Assembly (NCBI GenBank): GCA_028717525.1
Contig: JAQUNT010000119.1
Location: 1 to 6,962 of the forward strand
DNA from: Elusimicrobiota bacterium
Lineage (GTDB): Bacteria; Elusimicrobiota; Elusimicrobia; UBA1565; UBA9628
Reading direction: 5' to 3'
DNA length: 6,962 bases
A program made the translations under genes and the position numbers. Of the stretch, positions 1 to 6,622 are shown in pieces; the stretch's first letter is position 1; every line of letters starts with the position of its first letter. A model generated the notes under the pieces. That model saw nothing but the letters and a program-made list of their open reading frames with translations. It was not told the DNA's origin and ran no database searches.

Positions 1-1
1 G

Positions 2-1672
2 ACCACGGCCCAGTTCCAGGACCTGCTCGCCGCCCTGGTGGCCGCCATGCGCGACTACCATGTGAGCATCTCCTTCAACTCCACCGAGCGGGCGCGCCTG
101 CCTTTCATGGTAGCCGGCGCCGAAGGCAAGTTCTTCCTGGCCTACATCGACCGCCAGCAGCTGCCCGAGGAGAACTTCCCCTTCCAGCTGGGCGACGAGG
201 TCGTGATGTTCGACGGCAAGCCCACGGGCGAGGCGGTCCGGGAGCTCGCCTCCCGCCTCGGCGGCAACACGGCCGAGACGGACCAGCGCATGGCCGAGCT
301 CTTCCTGACCAACCGCCGCCGCAGCCGGGGCGACCACGTCCCGCAGGGCGACGTCACCTTCGCCATCCGCGGCCAGGACGGCCAGCTGGTCCGGGCCCGC
401 ATGGCCTGGGACTACACCCCGGAGTTCGTCACCCCGGACGTGCCGGTGCGCGACGCGGGCCTGCTCGCCGCCGACCAGGCCGGCCTGGTCGCCCCGCAGT
501 CCGGCATCACCGACCCCGTCGCCGCCCCGCAGGTCAAGGCCAGCACCCTGAAGGACCTGCTCAGCCGCGCCGCGGCCAACGCCATCCACCCCCTGGCCAA
601 GATCCTCGCCGCCATGCGCGAGGAGAACCTGGAGAACCCCTTCATGATCGGGGCCAAGAAGAGCTTCATCCCCAGCCTGGGCAAGGTGGTCTGGGAGGCG
701 GGCGAGGACGCGCCCTTCCACGCCTACATCTTCGAGACCAAGGACGGCCGCAAGGCGGGCTACGTGCGCATCGCGGCCTACGACGGCGGCGCCCAGGAGG
801 CCAAGGCCTTCGGCAAGCTGATGGCCAAGTTCCAGAAGGAGACCGACTCTTTGGTCATCGACCAGGTCAACAACCCGGGCGGCTCGGTGTTCTACCTCTA
901 CGCCCTGGCCTCGCACCTGACCGACAAGCCGCTCAAGACCCCCCACCACCGCCTGATCATCGGAGAGAGCAACGCCAACTGGGCCGCGGACCTGCTGCTC
1001 AAGGTGATGCAGGGCGCCAAGGACGCCGGCGCCAAGAAGGCGGCGCCCAAGAAGTCCGCGGCCGCGGATGAGGAGGAGGACGAGGCCAGCGCCGACGGCT
1101 ACCCGGTCACCCAGAAGTTCATGATGCTCTTCGTCCGCTTCGCCCAGTTCGTGCTCAAGCAGTTCGACGCGGGCAAGCGCTTCACGGACCTGACCTGGGT
1201 CAACGGCGTCGACGACATCGACCCGGCGCCCAAGGCTGGGGAACGCTACACCAAGCCCATCCTGCTGCTGACCAACGAGCTGGACTTCTCGGGCGGCGAC
1301 TTCCTGCCCGCCATCCTGCAGGACAACAAGCGCGTGACCCAGATGGGCGTGCGCACCGCGGGCGCGGGCGGCATGGTCCAGGGCTTCGAGTTGCCCAACC
1401 AGTTCGGCATCGCGGACCTCAACGCGACCTGGAGCATCGCGGAGCGCACCAACGGCAAGCCCATCGAGAACCTGGGCGTGACGCCGGACATCCCCTACAG
1501 CCTGACCCAGAAGGACCTGCAGACGGGCTTCGCGGAGTACCGCCTGGCCATCCTCAAGGCCGTGCAGGACCTGATGGGCCCGGCACCGGCTCCGGCCGCG
1601 TCCGTCGCTCCGGCGCCGGTCAAGACCCCGGACCGGACCACGGCCAAGAGGCCGAAGCACAGGAAGAAGTAG
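2..1672 (+). CDS. CPAF-like S41 family serine protease, 5'-truncated
   Basis: The frame is open from the left edge (first full codon at base 2), so the N-terminus is missing and 556 residues are visible. An internal GTG at 38 is not a credible start, because conserved sequence continues upstream of it. From memory of the chlamydial protease CPAF, similarity runs over nearly the whole length. The motif DYH carries the catalytic His (codon 20, bases 59-61; CPAF H105). DQVNNPGGSVFYLYAL is the S41 core with the NPGG turn. The nucleophile Ser lies in LDFSGGD (codon 430, base 1289; CPAF S499) and the catalytic Glu in PIENLGV (codon 489, base 1466; CPAF E558). The Ser-to-Glu distance is 59 residues, the same as in CPAF. 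A PDZ-like segment (FQLGDEVVMFDG) lies at codons 57-68. About 85 N-terminal residues, probably including a signal peptide, should lie outside the window. Compared with CPAF there is a charged Lys/Ala then Asp/Glu loop (bases about 1015-1100) and a Pro/Ala and Lys/Arg-rich tail. CPAF is secreted and cleaves host proteins; the target here is unknown. Confidence 0.88.
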   Translation, partial: TTAQFQDLLAALVAAMRDYHVSISFNSTERARLPFMVAGAEGKFFLAYIDRQQLPEENFPFQLGDEVVMFDGKPTGEAVRELASRLGGNTAETDQRMAELFLTNRRRSRGDHVPQGDVTFAIRGQDGQLVRARMAWDYTPEFVTPDVPVRDAGLLAADQAGLVAPQSGITDPVAAPQVKASTLKDLLSRAAANAIHPLAKILAAMREENLENPFMIGAKKSFIPSLGKVVWEAGEDAPFHAYIFETKDGRKAGYVRIAAYDGGAQEAKAFGKLMAKFQKETDSLVIDQVNNPGGSVFYLYALASHLTDKPLKTPHHRLIIGESNANWAADLLLKVMQGAKDAGAKKAAPKKSAAADEEEDEASADGYPVTQKFMMLFVRFAQFVLKQFDAGKRFTDLTWVNGVDDIDPAPKAGERYTKPILLLTNELDFSGGDFLPAILQDNKRVTQMGVRTAGAGGMVQGFELPNQFGIADLNATWSIAERTNGKPIENLGVTPDIPYSLTQKDLQTGFAEYRLAILKAVQDLMGPAPAPAASVAPAPVKTPDRTTAKRPKHRKK

Positions 1673-1686
1673 GGTCCCGAGACACC

Positions 1687-1733
1687 AGACCGGACTCCGC
1701 CGCCCGGCCCCGGCAGGGCCGGGCGGTCGGTCT
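1687..1733. terminator. Bidirectional hairpin terminator between convergent genes
   Basis: A perfect 11-bp GC inverted repeat (CCGCCCGGCCC at 1700-1710, GGGCCGGGCGG at 1716-1726) encloses a 5-base loop. A second, outer pairing AGACCG (1687-1692) with CGGTCT (1728-1733) can extend the structure across an asymmetric internal loop. It sits 14 bases after the stop of the protease gene and just beyond the stop of the minus-strand gene, so it could end transcription from both sides. The following T tract is weak, so it may be a poor intrinsic terminator or act as an RNA-stabilising hairpin. Confidence 0.65.
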
Positions 1734-1738
1734 TATCG

Positions 1739-2884
1739 TCATGCCGGAAGGACGTCCACGGGCCCCCTGGGCCCCGCCAGCTCGGCCGCGGCCACGGGCG
1801 ACTCCATGTCCGGCAGCTGCAGCAGTCTCGGGACGCTCAGGATGAACCGGTCCTGGATCCCGGCGGCCGTGTCGGGCCCCACGAGGATCTGGCCGGCCTG
1901 GGCAGCCCTCTCGAGGGAGGCGGCGATGCTGACGGGCTGGCCGATGACGGTGTACTCGGCGCGTTCCCGATTGCCGAGGCAGCCGGCCACGACATCCCCG
2001 GTGTTGATCCCGAAGCCCAGGCTCAGATACTTCACCTTCCACACCTGCCGCATCTGGGCCAGGGTCTCGATGGTTTCGCGCGCCGAGAGGGCCGCCCGCG
2101 CCGCCGCCTGCGCATGGTCCGGATGGTCCATGGGGGCCCCGAAGACGGCCATGAGCCCGTCGACGGTGAATTTATTGACGATGCCCCCCTCGCGCAGGAC
2201 TGCGGTCACGACGTGGGACAGGACCTCGTTGAGGCTCATGACCGCCTCGTCGGCGGTGGTCCCACCGAGGAAGGACGTGAAGTCCCGGGCCTCCGCGAAC
2301 AGGATGGTGACGGTGCGATGGTGGCCGAAGCGCAGGAAATCCGGAGGGTGCTCCATGACGAACTGGGCCACCGCGGGCGTGGCGAACTGCCCGAAGACCT
2401 CCTGGATCTTCCGGAACCGCTCCAGCTCGGCCAGGGCCCGGTCGAGCTCCGGGCGGAGGTCGCCCTGCGGGGCCGCCTCGCGCGCCAGCTGCCGCCTCTG
2501 CTCGCAGCGCCGCACGGCGCCGAGGAGGTCCTCGTCCGGGAAAGGCCGGATCAGGAAGTCGCTGGCCCCGGCCCTGAGGGCGGCGATGGCCAGGTTGAGG
2601 TCCGGCTGGTCCGCCATCAGGATGACGTCGGCGCCGTGCGGCGCGCGCCCTTGCCGCAGCAGCTCGATGCCGGAATCGGTCCCGGGCCGGCCGGCCTCGG
2701 CGAGAATCAGGTCCCAGCAGGCGTCCAGCCTGCCCTCAGCCTCGGCCAGGTCCGCGCAGGCCATGGTCTCGTGCCCGGCGCCCCGCAAGAGACCTTGGAT
2801 CGGATCCCGAGCGGCCAGGTTGTCTGCGATGATCAGTATCCTCAGCGGATGCGCCTCCAGCCGGCCATGCCGCAGCGGCGGCAC
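1739..2884 (-). CDS. Degenerate receiver fused to class III adenylate/guanylate cyclase-like domain
   Basis: From the preferred GTG start at 2884 the protein has 381 residues. Residues about 14-130 form a CheY-like receiver fold, but the phosphorylation site is lost: the Asp pair reads A20-D21, the phospho-acceptor is Glu (E63 in LILAEAGRPG), the Thr/Ser is A91 and the Lys is R113. A helical linker (about 142-180) resembles the transducer found ahead of bacterial cyclases. Residues about 190-340 form a CHD cyclase domain. The first metal Asp is E198 (FAEARDFT), the second metal Asp is kept (D242 in NKFTVDG), and the adenine-specifying pair K238/T312 fits an adenylate cyclase. The transition-state Asn and Arg are both Ser (S319, S323 in IGQPVSIAASLE). 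The product therefore probably has little or no cyclase activity and may act as a binding or regulatory protein. No membrane segment is visible, so it should be cytosolic. It is divergent from the Sel1-caspase gene and convergent with the protease gene. An ATG at 2929 gives a 15-residue extension, but a TATAAT element lies inside that extension. Confidence 0.87.
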   Translation of the reverse strand: MPPLRHGRLEAHPLRILIIADNLAARDPIQGLLRGAGHETMACADLAEAEGRLDACWDLILAEAGRPGTDSGIELLRQGRAPHGADVILMADQPDLNLAIAALRAGASDFLIRPFPDEDLLGAVRRCEQRRQLAREAAPQGDLRPELDRALAELERFRKIQEVFGQFATPAVAQFVMEHPPDFLRFGHHRTVTILFAEARDFTSFLGGTTADEAVMSLNEVLSHVVTAVLREGGIVNKFTVDGLMAVFGAPMDHPDHAQAAARAALSARETIETLAQMRQVWKVKYLSLGFGINTGDVVAGCLGNRERAEYTVIGQPVSIAASLERAAQAGQILVGPDTAAGIQDRFILSVPRLLQLPDMESPVAAAELAGPRGPVDVLPA

Positions 2885-2890
2885 CCTGTT

Positions 2891-2896
2891 ATTATA
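2891..2896 (-). promoter_or_regulatory. TATAAT -10 element placed for leaderless transcription of the receiver-cyclase gene
   Basis: On the minus strand an exact TATAAT is followed by six bases (AACAGG) and then GTG at 2884, in frame with the receiver-cyclase protein. Transcription would begin at or within a base or two of the start codon. No good -35 hexamer is seen at 16-18 bases. The eight bases GCTATAAT match the element before asnS exactly. Confidence 0.55.
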
Positions 2897-2972
2897 GCCT
2901 TTGCCGGAGGACTTTGAGGAATTGGGCATGGTGTCCCAGGATTCATCCCAGGCCGGGCGACTGCTTTTTTGG

Positions 2973-2978
2973 TAGATT
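2973..2978 (+). promoter_or_regulatory. Extended -10 element (TGG-TAGATT) before the Sel1-caspase gene
   Basis: TAGATT, preceded by TGG to give an extended -10 pattern (TG at 2970-2971), lies in an AT-rich dip after a run of six Ts. It ends five bases before the ATG at 2984, leaving no room for a Shine-Dalgarno sequence. A leaderless mRNA is the simplest reading. No clear -35 is present, which an extended -10 can tolerate. Confidence 0.5.
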
Positions 2979-2983
2979 GAGTC

Positions 2984-5251
2984 ATGGATCTCTTGAAGAA
3001 GTCCCTATTCGCTTTCGCCGCGCTCCTGTGCCTGGGACCCGGCTCCTGGGCTGAGACCGGCGCGGAAGTCGGTTGGGGAGCATACCTCGCGGGAGACCAC
3101 AAGAAAGCGCTCGAGCTCGCCCGCCCGGCGGCGGAGGCTGGAGACTACAAAGCGCAGCAGTTGCTCGGCTACCTCTACGCCACCGGCGACCAAGTCCCCA
3201 AGGACGAAGCCAAGGCGCGGATGTGGCTCACGAAGTGCGCGGCCCAGGCCAAGAAGCTGGCCGCGCAAGGCGACGTGACCGGCGAGCAGGTCCTGGGCTG
3301 GCTCTACACCCACGGCTTCGGCGGGCTCAAGCAGGACTACGCGCAGGCGCTCAAGTGGCAGCGCAAGGCCGCGGACCAAGGCGGCATGTGGGCGCAGTGG
3401 GAGCTGGGCGCGCTCTATCAGAACGGGCAAGGGGTCAAGCAGGACTACGTCGAGGCCGCCAAGCTGTACCGCGCATCCGCGGAGCAGGGCAACCCCTATG
3501 CCCAGTCCGCCCTGGGCTCCTTCTACCAGCTCGGGCAGGGCGTGAAGCTGGACTACGACGAGGCCCTCAAGTGGTATCGCCTCGCCGCGGACCAGGGCTT
3601 CGGGGACGCGGAGCAGGCGGTGGGCTGGTTCTACCAGGCGGGCTGGGGAGTCAAGCAGGACTCGACCGAAGGCCTCAAGTGGGCCCGCAAGTCCGCGGCA
3701 CGAGGCAATCAATGGGGCCAGAGGCTGCTGGGGCTCTTCTATCAGAACGGCTGGGCGGTCAAGCAGGACTACGCGGAAGCGGTCAAGTGGCTGCGCAAGT
3801 CAGCGGAGCAGGGCAACTACTATGCCCAGAACGAGCTGGCCGGCATCTACTACAACGGCACGGGCCTCAAGCAGGATTACGCTGAAGCGGCCAAGTGGTA
3901 CAGGAAGTCAGCGGAGCAGGGAAATGCGGACGCCCAGTGGATGCTGGGCTATCTCCATCAGAACGGCTGGGGCGTGGAGAAGAACCTCGGCGAGGCCTTC
4001 AAGTGGTACAAGAAATCCTCGGACCAAGGCAACCAGTGGGGCCAGAACGGGGCAGCCACCTGCTACTTCTGGGGCTGGGGCGTGAAGACGGACGATGCCG
4101 AGGCGGCCCGGCTCTGGCAGCTGGCCTTGGACCAGGGCAACGCCTACGCGCCCAACGGGCTGGGCTATCTCTACCGCGTGGGCCGCGCCGGCTTCCCTAA
4201 AGACAGCGCCAAGGCCCTGCAGTTCTTCCGGACCGGGTACGAGCGCGGGGACCTGGTCCACAGCCCCGGCAACCTGGGCGGGATGTACGAGAACGGCGAA
4301 GGCGTGACCCAGGACTACGTCCAGGCCTACAGATGGTACCTCATCAGCGCGGCGCACGAAGGCCCGGTGCGCGATGCGCTGGAACGCCTCAAAGCCCTCA
4401 TGACCAAGGAGCAGGTCGCGGAGGCGCAGAAGCTCGCGGCTGCCGCCCAGCCCCAGCCGGCCGCTCCAGAGAAGAAGCTCGCCTCGGACGTGGACGAGCC
4501 CGGGTTCCGCCTCAAGGAGGACCCGCAGGGCTTCGCCGTGGTGGTGGGCATAGAGAAGTACAAGGACCTGCCGCAGGCCGATTTCGCGGAGCGCGACGCC
4601 GAGGCCGTGCGCGCCAACCTCCTGGCCCTGGGCTACCCGGAGCGCAACGTGCTCCTCCTCAAAGGCTCCAACGCCACCATCTCCGGACTGAGGAAGTACC
4701 TGGACGAATGGCTGCCCCGCAACGTGACCCAGGGCGGCACGGTGTTCTTCTACTTCTCGGGGCACGGCGCCCCTGACCCCAAGACCGGGGAAGCCTACCT
4801 GGTCCCCTGGGACGGCGACGCCCGATTCCTGAAGTCCACGGCCTACCCGGTCAGGAAGCTCTACGCCTCCTTGGGCGCCCTGCCCGCGGCCAAAATCTGG
4901 GTGGCATTGGATTCCTGCTTCTCCGGAGCCGGCGGCCGCTCGGTCCTGGCCAAAGGCGCCAGGCCGTTGGTCACCAAAGTCGAAGGCACACTGCCGCCCA
5001 AGGGCAAGCTGGTCCTGCTGGCCGCGGCCTCGGGCGACGAGATCACCGGCACGCTCGAATCTGAAGGCCACGGCCTCTTCACCTACTACCTGCTTAGAGG
5101 GATGGGGGACGCGGCCAAGGCGGGCGGGGCCCAGCTTGACGCGCGCAGGCTCTACGACTACCTCAAGCCCAAGGTCCAGGACGCGGCGCGCCGGCAGAAC
5201 CGCGACCAGACCCCGGTCCTGGCCGGCGCCCCCCAAGAGCGCCGGCCTTAA
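2984..5251 (+). CDS. Secreted Sel1-repeat protein with C-terminal caspase-like (C14) peptidase domain
   Basis: The protein has 755 residues. Residues 1-23 are a Sec signal peptide: two Lys, a hydrophobic core, then SWA with likely cleavage before E24. Cys16 does not sit in a proper lipobox. Residues about 58-465 hold eleven Sel1-like repeats, mostly exactly 36 residues long and of the form [30 protein letters not shown]. Such repeats form an alpha-alpha superhelix that binds proteins. An Ala/Pro-rich linker (about 466-513) leads to a caspase-like domain (about 516-745) opening with [13 protein letters not shown]. The catalytic dyad is intact: His594 in YFSGHGAPD and Cys645 in ALDSCFSG. Asp643, two residues before the Cys, is typical of metacaspases and orthocaspases, whose S1 pocket prefers Arg or Lys. 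The likely role is an exported cysteine protease whose repeats dock a partner or substrate; the substrate is unknown. The ATG follows a -10 element by five bases. The stop lies 16 bases before asnS, inside that gene's promoter region. Confidence 0.92.
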   Translation: MDLLKKSLFAFAALLCLGPGSWAETGAEVGWGAYLAGDHKKALELARPAAEAGDYKAQQLLGYLYATGDQVPKDEAKARMWLTKCAAQAKKLAAQGDVTGEQVLGWLYTHGFGGLKQDYAQALKWQRKAADQGGMWAQWELGALYQNGQGVKQDYVEAAKLYRASAEQGNPYAQSALGSFYQLGQGVKLDYDEALKWYRLAADQGFGDAEQAVGWFYQAGWGVKQDSTEGLKWARKSAARGNQWGQRLLGLFYQNGWAVKQDYAEAVKWLRKSAEQGNYYAQNELAGIYYNGTGLKQDYAEAAKWYRKSAEQGNADAQWMLGYLHQNGWGVEKNLGEAFKWYKKSSDQGNQWGQNGAATCYFWGWGVKTDDAEAARLWQLALDQGNAYAPNGLGYLYRVGRAGFPKDSAKALQFFRTGYERGDLVHSPGNLGGMYENGEGVTQDYVQAYRWYLISAAHEGPVRDALERLKALMTKEQVAEAQKLAAAAQPQPAAPEKKLASDVDEPGFRLKEDPQGFAVVVGIEKYKDLPQADFAERDAEAVRANLLALGYPERNVLLLKGSNATISGLRKYLDEWLPRNVTQGGTVFFYFSGHGAPDPKTGEAYLVPWDGDARFLKSTAYPVRKLYASLGALPAAKIWVALDSCFSGAGGRSVLAKGARPLVTKVEGTLPPKGKLVLLAAASGDEITGTLESEGHGLFTYYLLRGMGDAAKAGGAQLDARRLYDYLKPKVQDAARRQNRDQTPVLAGAPQERRP
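3155..4378 (+). repeat. Eleven tandem Sel1-like repeats with a 108-bp period
   Basis: The coding sequence repeats with a period of mostly 36 codons. Units start at residues 58, 102, 139, 175, 211, 247, 283, 319, 355, 391 and 430. Units 3 to 9 are exactly 36 residues, while units 1, 2 and 10 carry small insertions. A recurrent DNA core (CAAGCAGGACTAC and close variants) marks most units. Units 6 and 7 are the most alike, sharing KQDYAEA and RKSAEQGN, which suggests recent duplication. Confidence 0.9.
5221..5247 (+). terminator. GC hairpin at the 3' end of the Sel1-caspase gene
   Basis: GGCCGGCGC (5221-5229) and GCGCCGGCC (5239-5247) form a perfect 9-bp stem with a 9-base loop. The structure lies in the last codons of the Sel1-caspase gene and ends one base before its stop codon. 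TTAATA follows rather than a true T tract, so termination would be partial at best. The hairpin ends eight bases before the TATAAT of asnS, so it may insulate that promoter from upstream transcription. Confidence 0.4.
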
Positions 5252-5255
5252 TAGC

Positions 5256-5261
5256 TATAAT
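5256..5261 (+). promoter_or_regulatory. TATAAT -10 element placed for leaderless transcription of asnS
   Basis: An exact TATAAT sits in a short AT-rich patch (5248-5261) and is followed by six bases (CTCCCC) and the ATG of asnS. The spacer has no Shine-Dalgarno character. The placement predicts transcription starting at or next to the A of the ATG. No good -35 box is visible 16-18 bases upstream, where the sequence is the loop of the preceding hairpin. Confidence 0.58.
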
Positions 5262-5267
5262 CTCCCC

Positions 5268-6614
5268 ATGGACACCGCTTCCCAGACCACCCCGAAGGCC
5301 CTTCTCCCCGAGGGCTTCCCCCCCGTCGTGCGCATCAAGGACCTAAAAAGTTGCATCGGCCAGGAGGTCAGCCTGCAGGGCTGGCTCTACAACATGCGCT
5401 CCAAGGGCAAGCTCGCCTTCCTGCAGGTGCGCGACGGCTCCGGCATCTGCCAGTGCGTGGCTTTCCAGGGCGACCTCGCCCCCGAAGCCTTCGAGAAGGC
5501 CAAATCCGCGACCCAAGAGACCGCCCTGGTCGTGCGCGGGACGGCGCGCGGCGACGAGCGCGCCCCGGGCGGCGTCGAGCTCGGCATCAAGGGCCTGGAG
5601 ATCGTGGCTACCAGCCGCGAGTACCCCATCGGCCCCAAGGAGCACGGCCCGGACTTCCTGCTCAGCAACCGACACCTCTGGCTGCGCTCGCGCAAGCAGG
5701 CCGCCATCGCGCGGGTGCGCGCCCACGTCAAGCGCGCCATCAACGAGTTCTTCGACGGCGACGGCTTCGTCCAGGTGGACGCCCCCATCTTCACCCCCAG
5801 CGCCTGCGAGGGCACCACCAACCTCTTCGAGCTGGACTACTTCGACGAGGGCAAGGCCTACCTCACCCAGTCCGGCCAGCTCTACATGGAAGCCGCGGCC
5901 ATGGCCCTGGGCAAGGTCTACTGTTTCGGCCCCACCTTCCGGGCCGAGCGCTCCAAGACCCGGCGGCACCTGACCGAGTTCTGGATGGTGGAGCCCGAGG
6001 TGGCCTACCTGGAGCTCGACGGCATCATGAGCCTGGCCGAGCGCTTCGTCTCCCATGTGGTCAAGCACTGTCTCACCCATTGCCAGGCCGACCTCAAGGA
6101 GCTCGAGCGCGACACCTCCCGGCTCGAGAAGGTCCTGCCCCCCTTCCCGCGCGTGAGCTACGACGAGGCCGCGGCCATACTCAAGCGCAAGGGCGTGGAG
6201 TTCACCTATGGCGACGACTTCGGCGCGCCCCAGGAGGTCGCGGTAGCCGAGGAATACGACCGCCCCATCATGGTCCACCGCTTCCCCGCGGACGTGAAGG
6301 CCTTCTACATGAAGCGCGACCCGGCCGACGACAAGAAGGCCCTCTGCGTGGACGTCATCGCCCCGGAAGGCTACGGCGAGATCATCGGCGGCGGCCAGCG
6401 CGCCGACGATCTGGCCTATCTGGAGGCGCAGATCGCCAAACACAAGCTGCCGCAGTCCGCCTTCGAGTGGTACCTGGACCTGCGCCGCTACGGCTCGGTC
6501 CCCCACGGCGGCTTCGGACTGGGCGTGGAGCGCACCACCTCCTGGATCTGCGGCATCGAGCACATCCGCGAGACCATCGCCTTCCCGCGCATGCTCTACC
6601 GGATCTACCCCTAG
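5268..6614 (+). CDS. asnS: Asparaginyl-tRNA synthetase
   Basis: This class IIb aminoacyl-tRNA synthetase charges tRNA-Asn with asparagine in the cytosol, using ATP. The protein has 448 residues, in the usual bacterial AsnRS range (430 to 470). Residues about 22-125 form the OB-fold anticodon-binding domain ([26 protein letters not shown]). The catalytic domain shows [13 protein letters not shown] at 181-193. Motif 2 is [20 protein letters not shown] from residue 220, with the ATP-binding Arg225. EIIGGGQR is at 371-378, and motif 3 is GFGLGVER at 415-422 with Arg422. The ending [14 protein letters not shown] is like that of Bacillus-type AsnRS. The FRAE...[12 protein letters not shown] signature favours AsnRS over AspRS. 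The frame stays open upstream to 5136, but only as overlap with the previous gene; conserved sequence begins after the ATG at 5268. A response regulator gene follows after 8 bases. Confidence 0.95.
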   Translation: MDTASQTTPKALLPEGFPPVVRIKDLKSCIGQEVSLQGWLYNMRSKGKLAFLQVRDGSGICQCVAFQGDLAPEAFEKAKSATQETALVVRGTARGDERAPGGVELGIKGLEIVATSREYPIGPKEHGPDFLLSNRHLWLRSRKQAAIARVRAHVKRAINEFFDGDGFVQVDAPIFTPSACEGTTNLFELDYFDEGKAYLTQSGQLYMEAAAMALGKVYCFGPTFRAERSKTRRHLTEFWMVEPEVAYLELDGIMSLAERFVSHVVKHCLTHCQADLKELERDTSRLEKVLPPFPRVSYDEAAAILKRKGVEFTYGDDFGAPQEVAVAEEYDRPIMVHRFPADVKAFYMKRDPADDKKALCVDVIAPEGYGEIIGGGQRADDLAYLEAQIAKHKLPQSAFEWYLDLRRYGSVPHGGFGLGVERTTSWICGIEHIRETIAFPRMLYRIYP

Positions 6615-6622
6615 GCGAGCCC

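Noticed and set aside
38..40. GTG at 38 as the start of the protease gene
   Set aside because: The frame stays open to the left edge and the residues upstream continue the CPAF-like alignment. The catalytic His would also lie only eight residues from such a start.
1806..2897. Long open frame on the plus strand opposite the receiver-cyclase gene
   Set aside because: It is a shadow of the minus-strand gene in GC-rich DNA: rich in Ser, Arg and Ala, with no recognisable domain, while the opposite strand encodes clear receiver and cyclase motifs.
3017..3034. Lipoprotein signal around Cys16 of the Sel1-caspase protein
   Set aside because: The residues before the Cys are A-L-L, lacking the small residue at -1 required by a lipobox, while SWA at 21-23 fits signal peptidase I.
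3155..4378. Periodic repeats considered as a CRISPR array or non-coding satellite
   Set aside because: The 108-bp period keeps one open frame and encodes Sel1-like repeats. There is no short identical repeat with unique spacers.
3908..5236. Long minus-strand open frame opposite the caspase region
   Set aside because: Its composition is typical of antisense frames in GC-rich genes, it has no domain, and the plus strand encodes an intact caspase domain with its catalytic residues.
5136..5267. Possible N-terminal extension of asnS into the previous gene
   Set aside because: The extension is Arg/Ser/Thr-rich, overlaps the caspase coding sequence in another frame, and precedes the promoter element. 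The ATG at 5268 gives a normal AsnRS N-terminus.
5343..6563. Minus-strand open frame of about 400 codons opposite asnS
   Set aside because: It mirrors asnS, has no recognisable motif, and the asnS reading is unambiguous.
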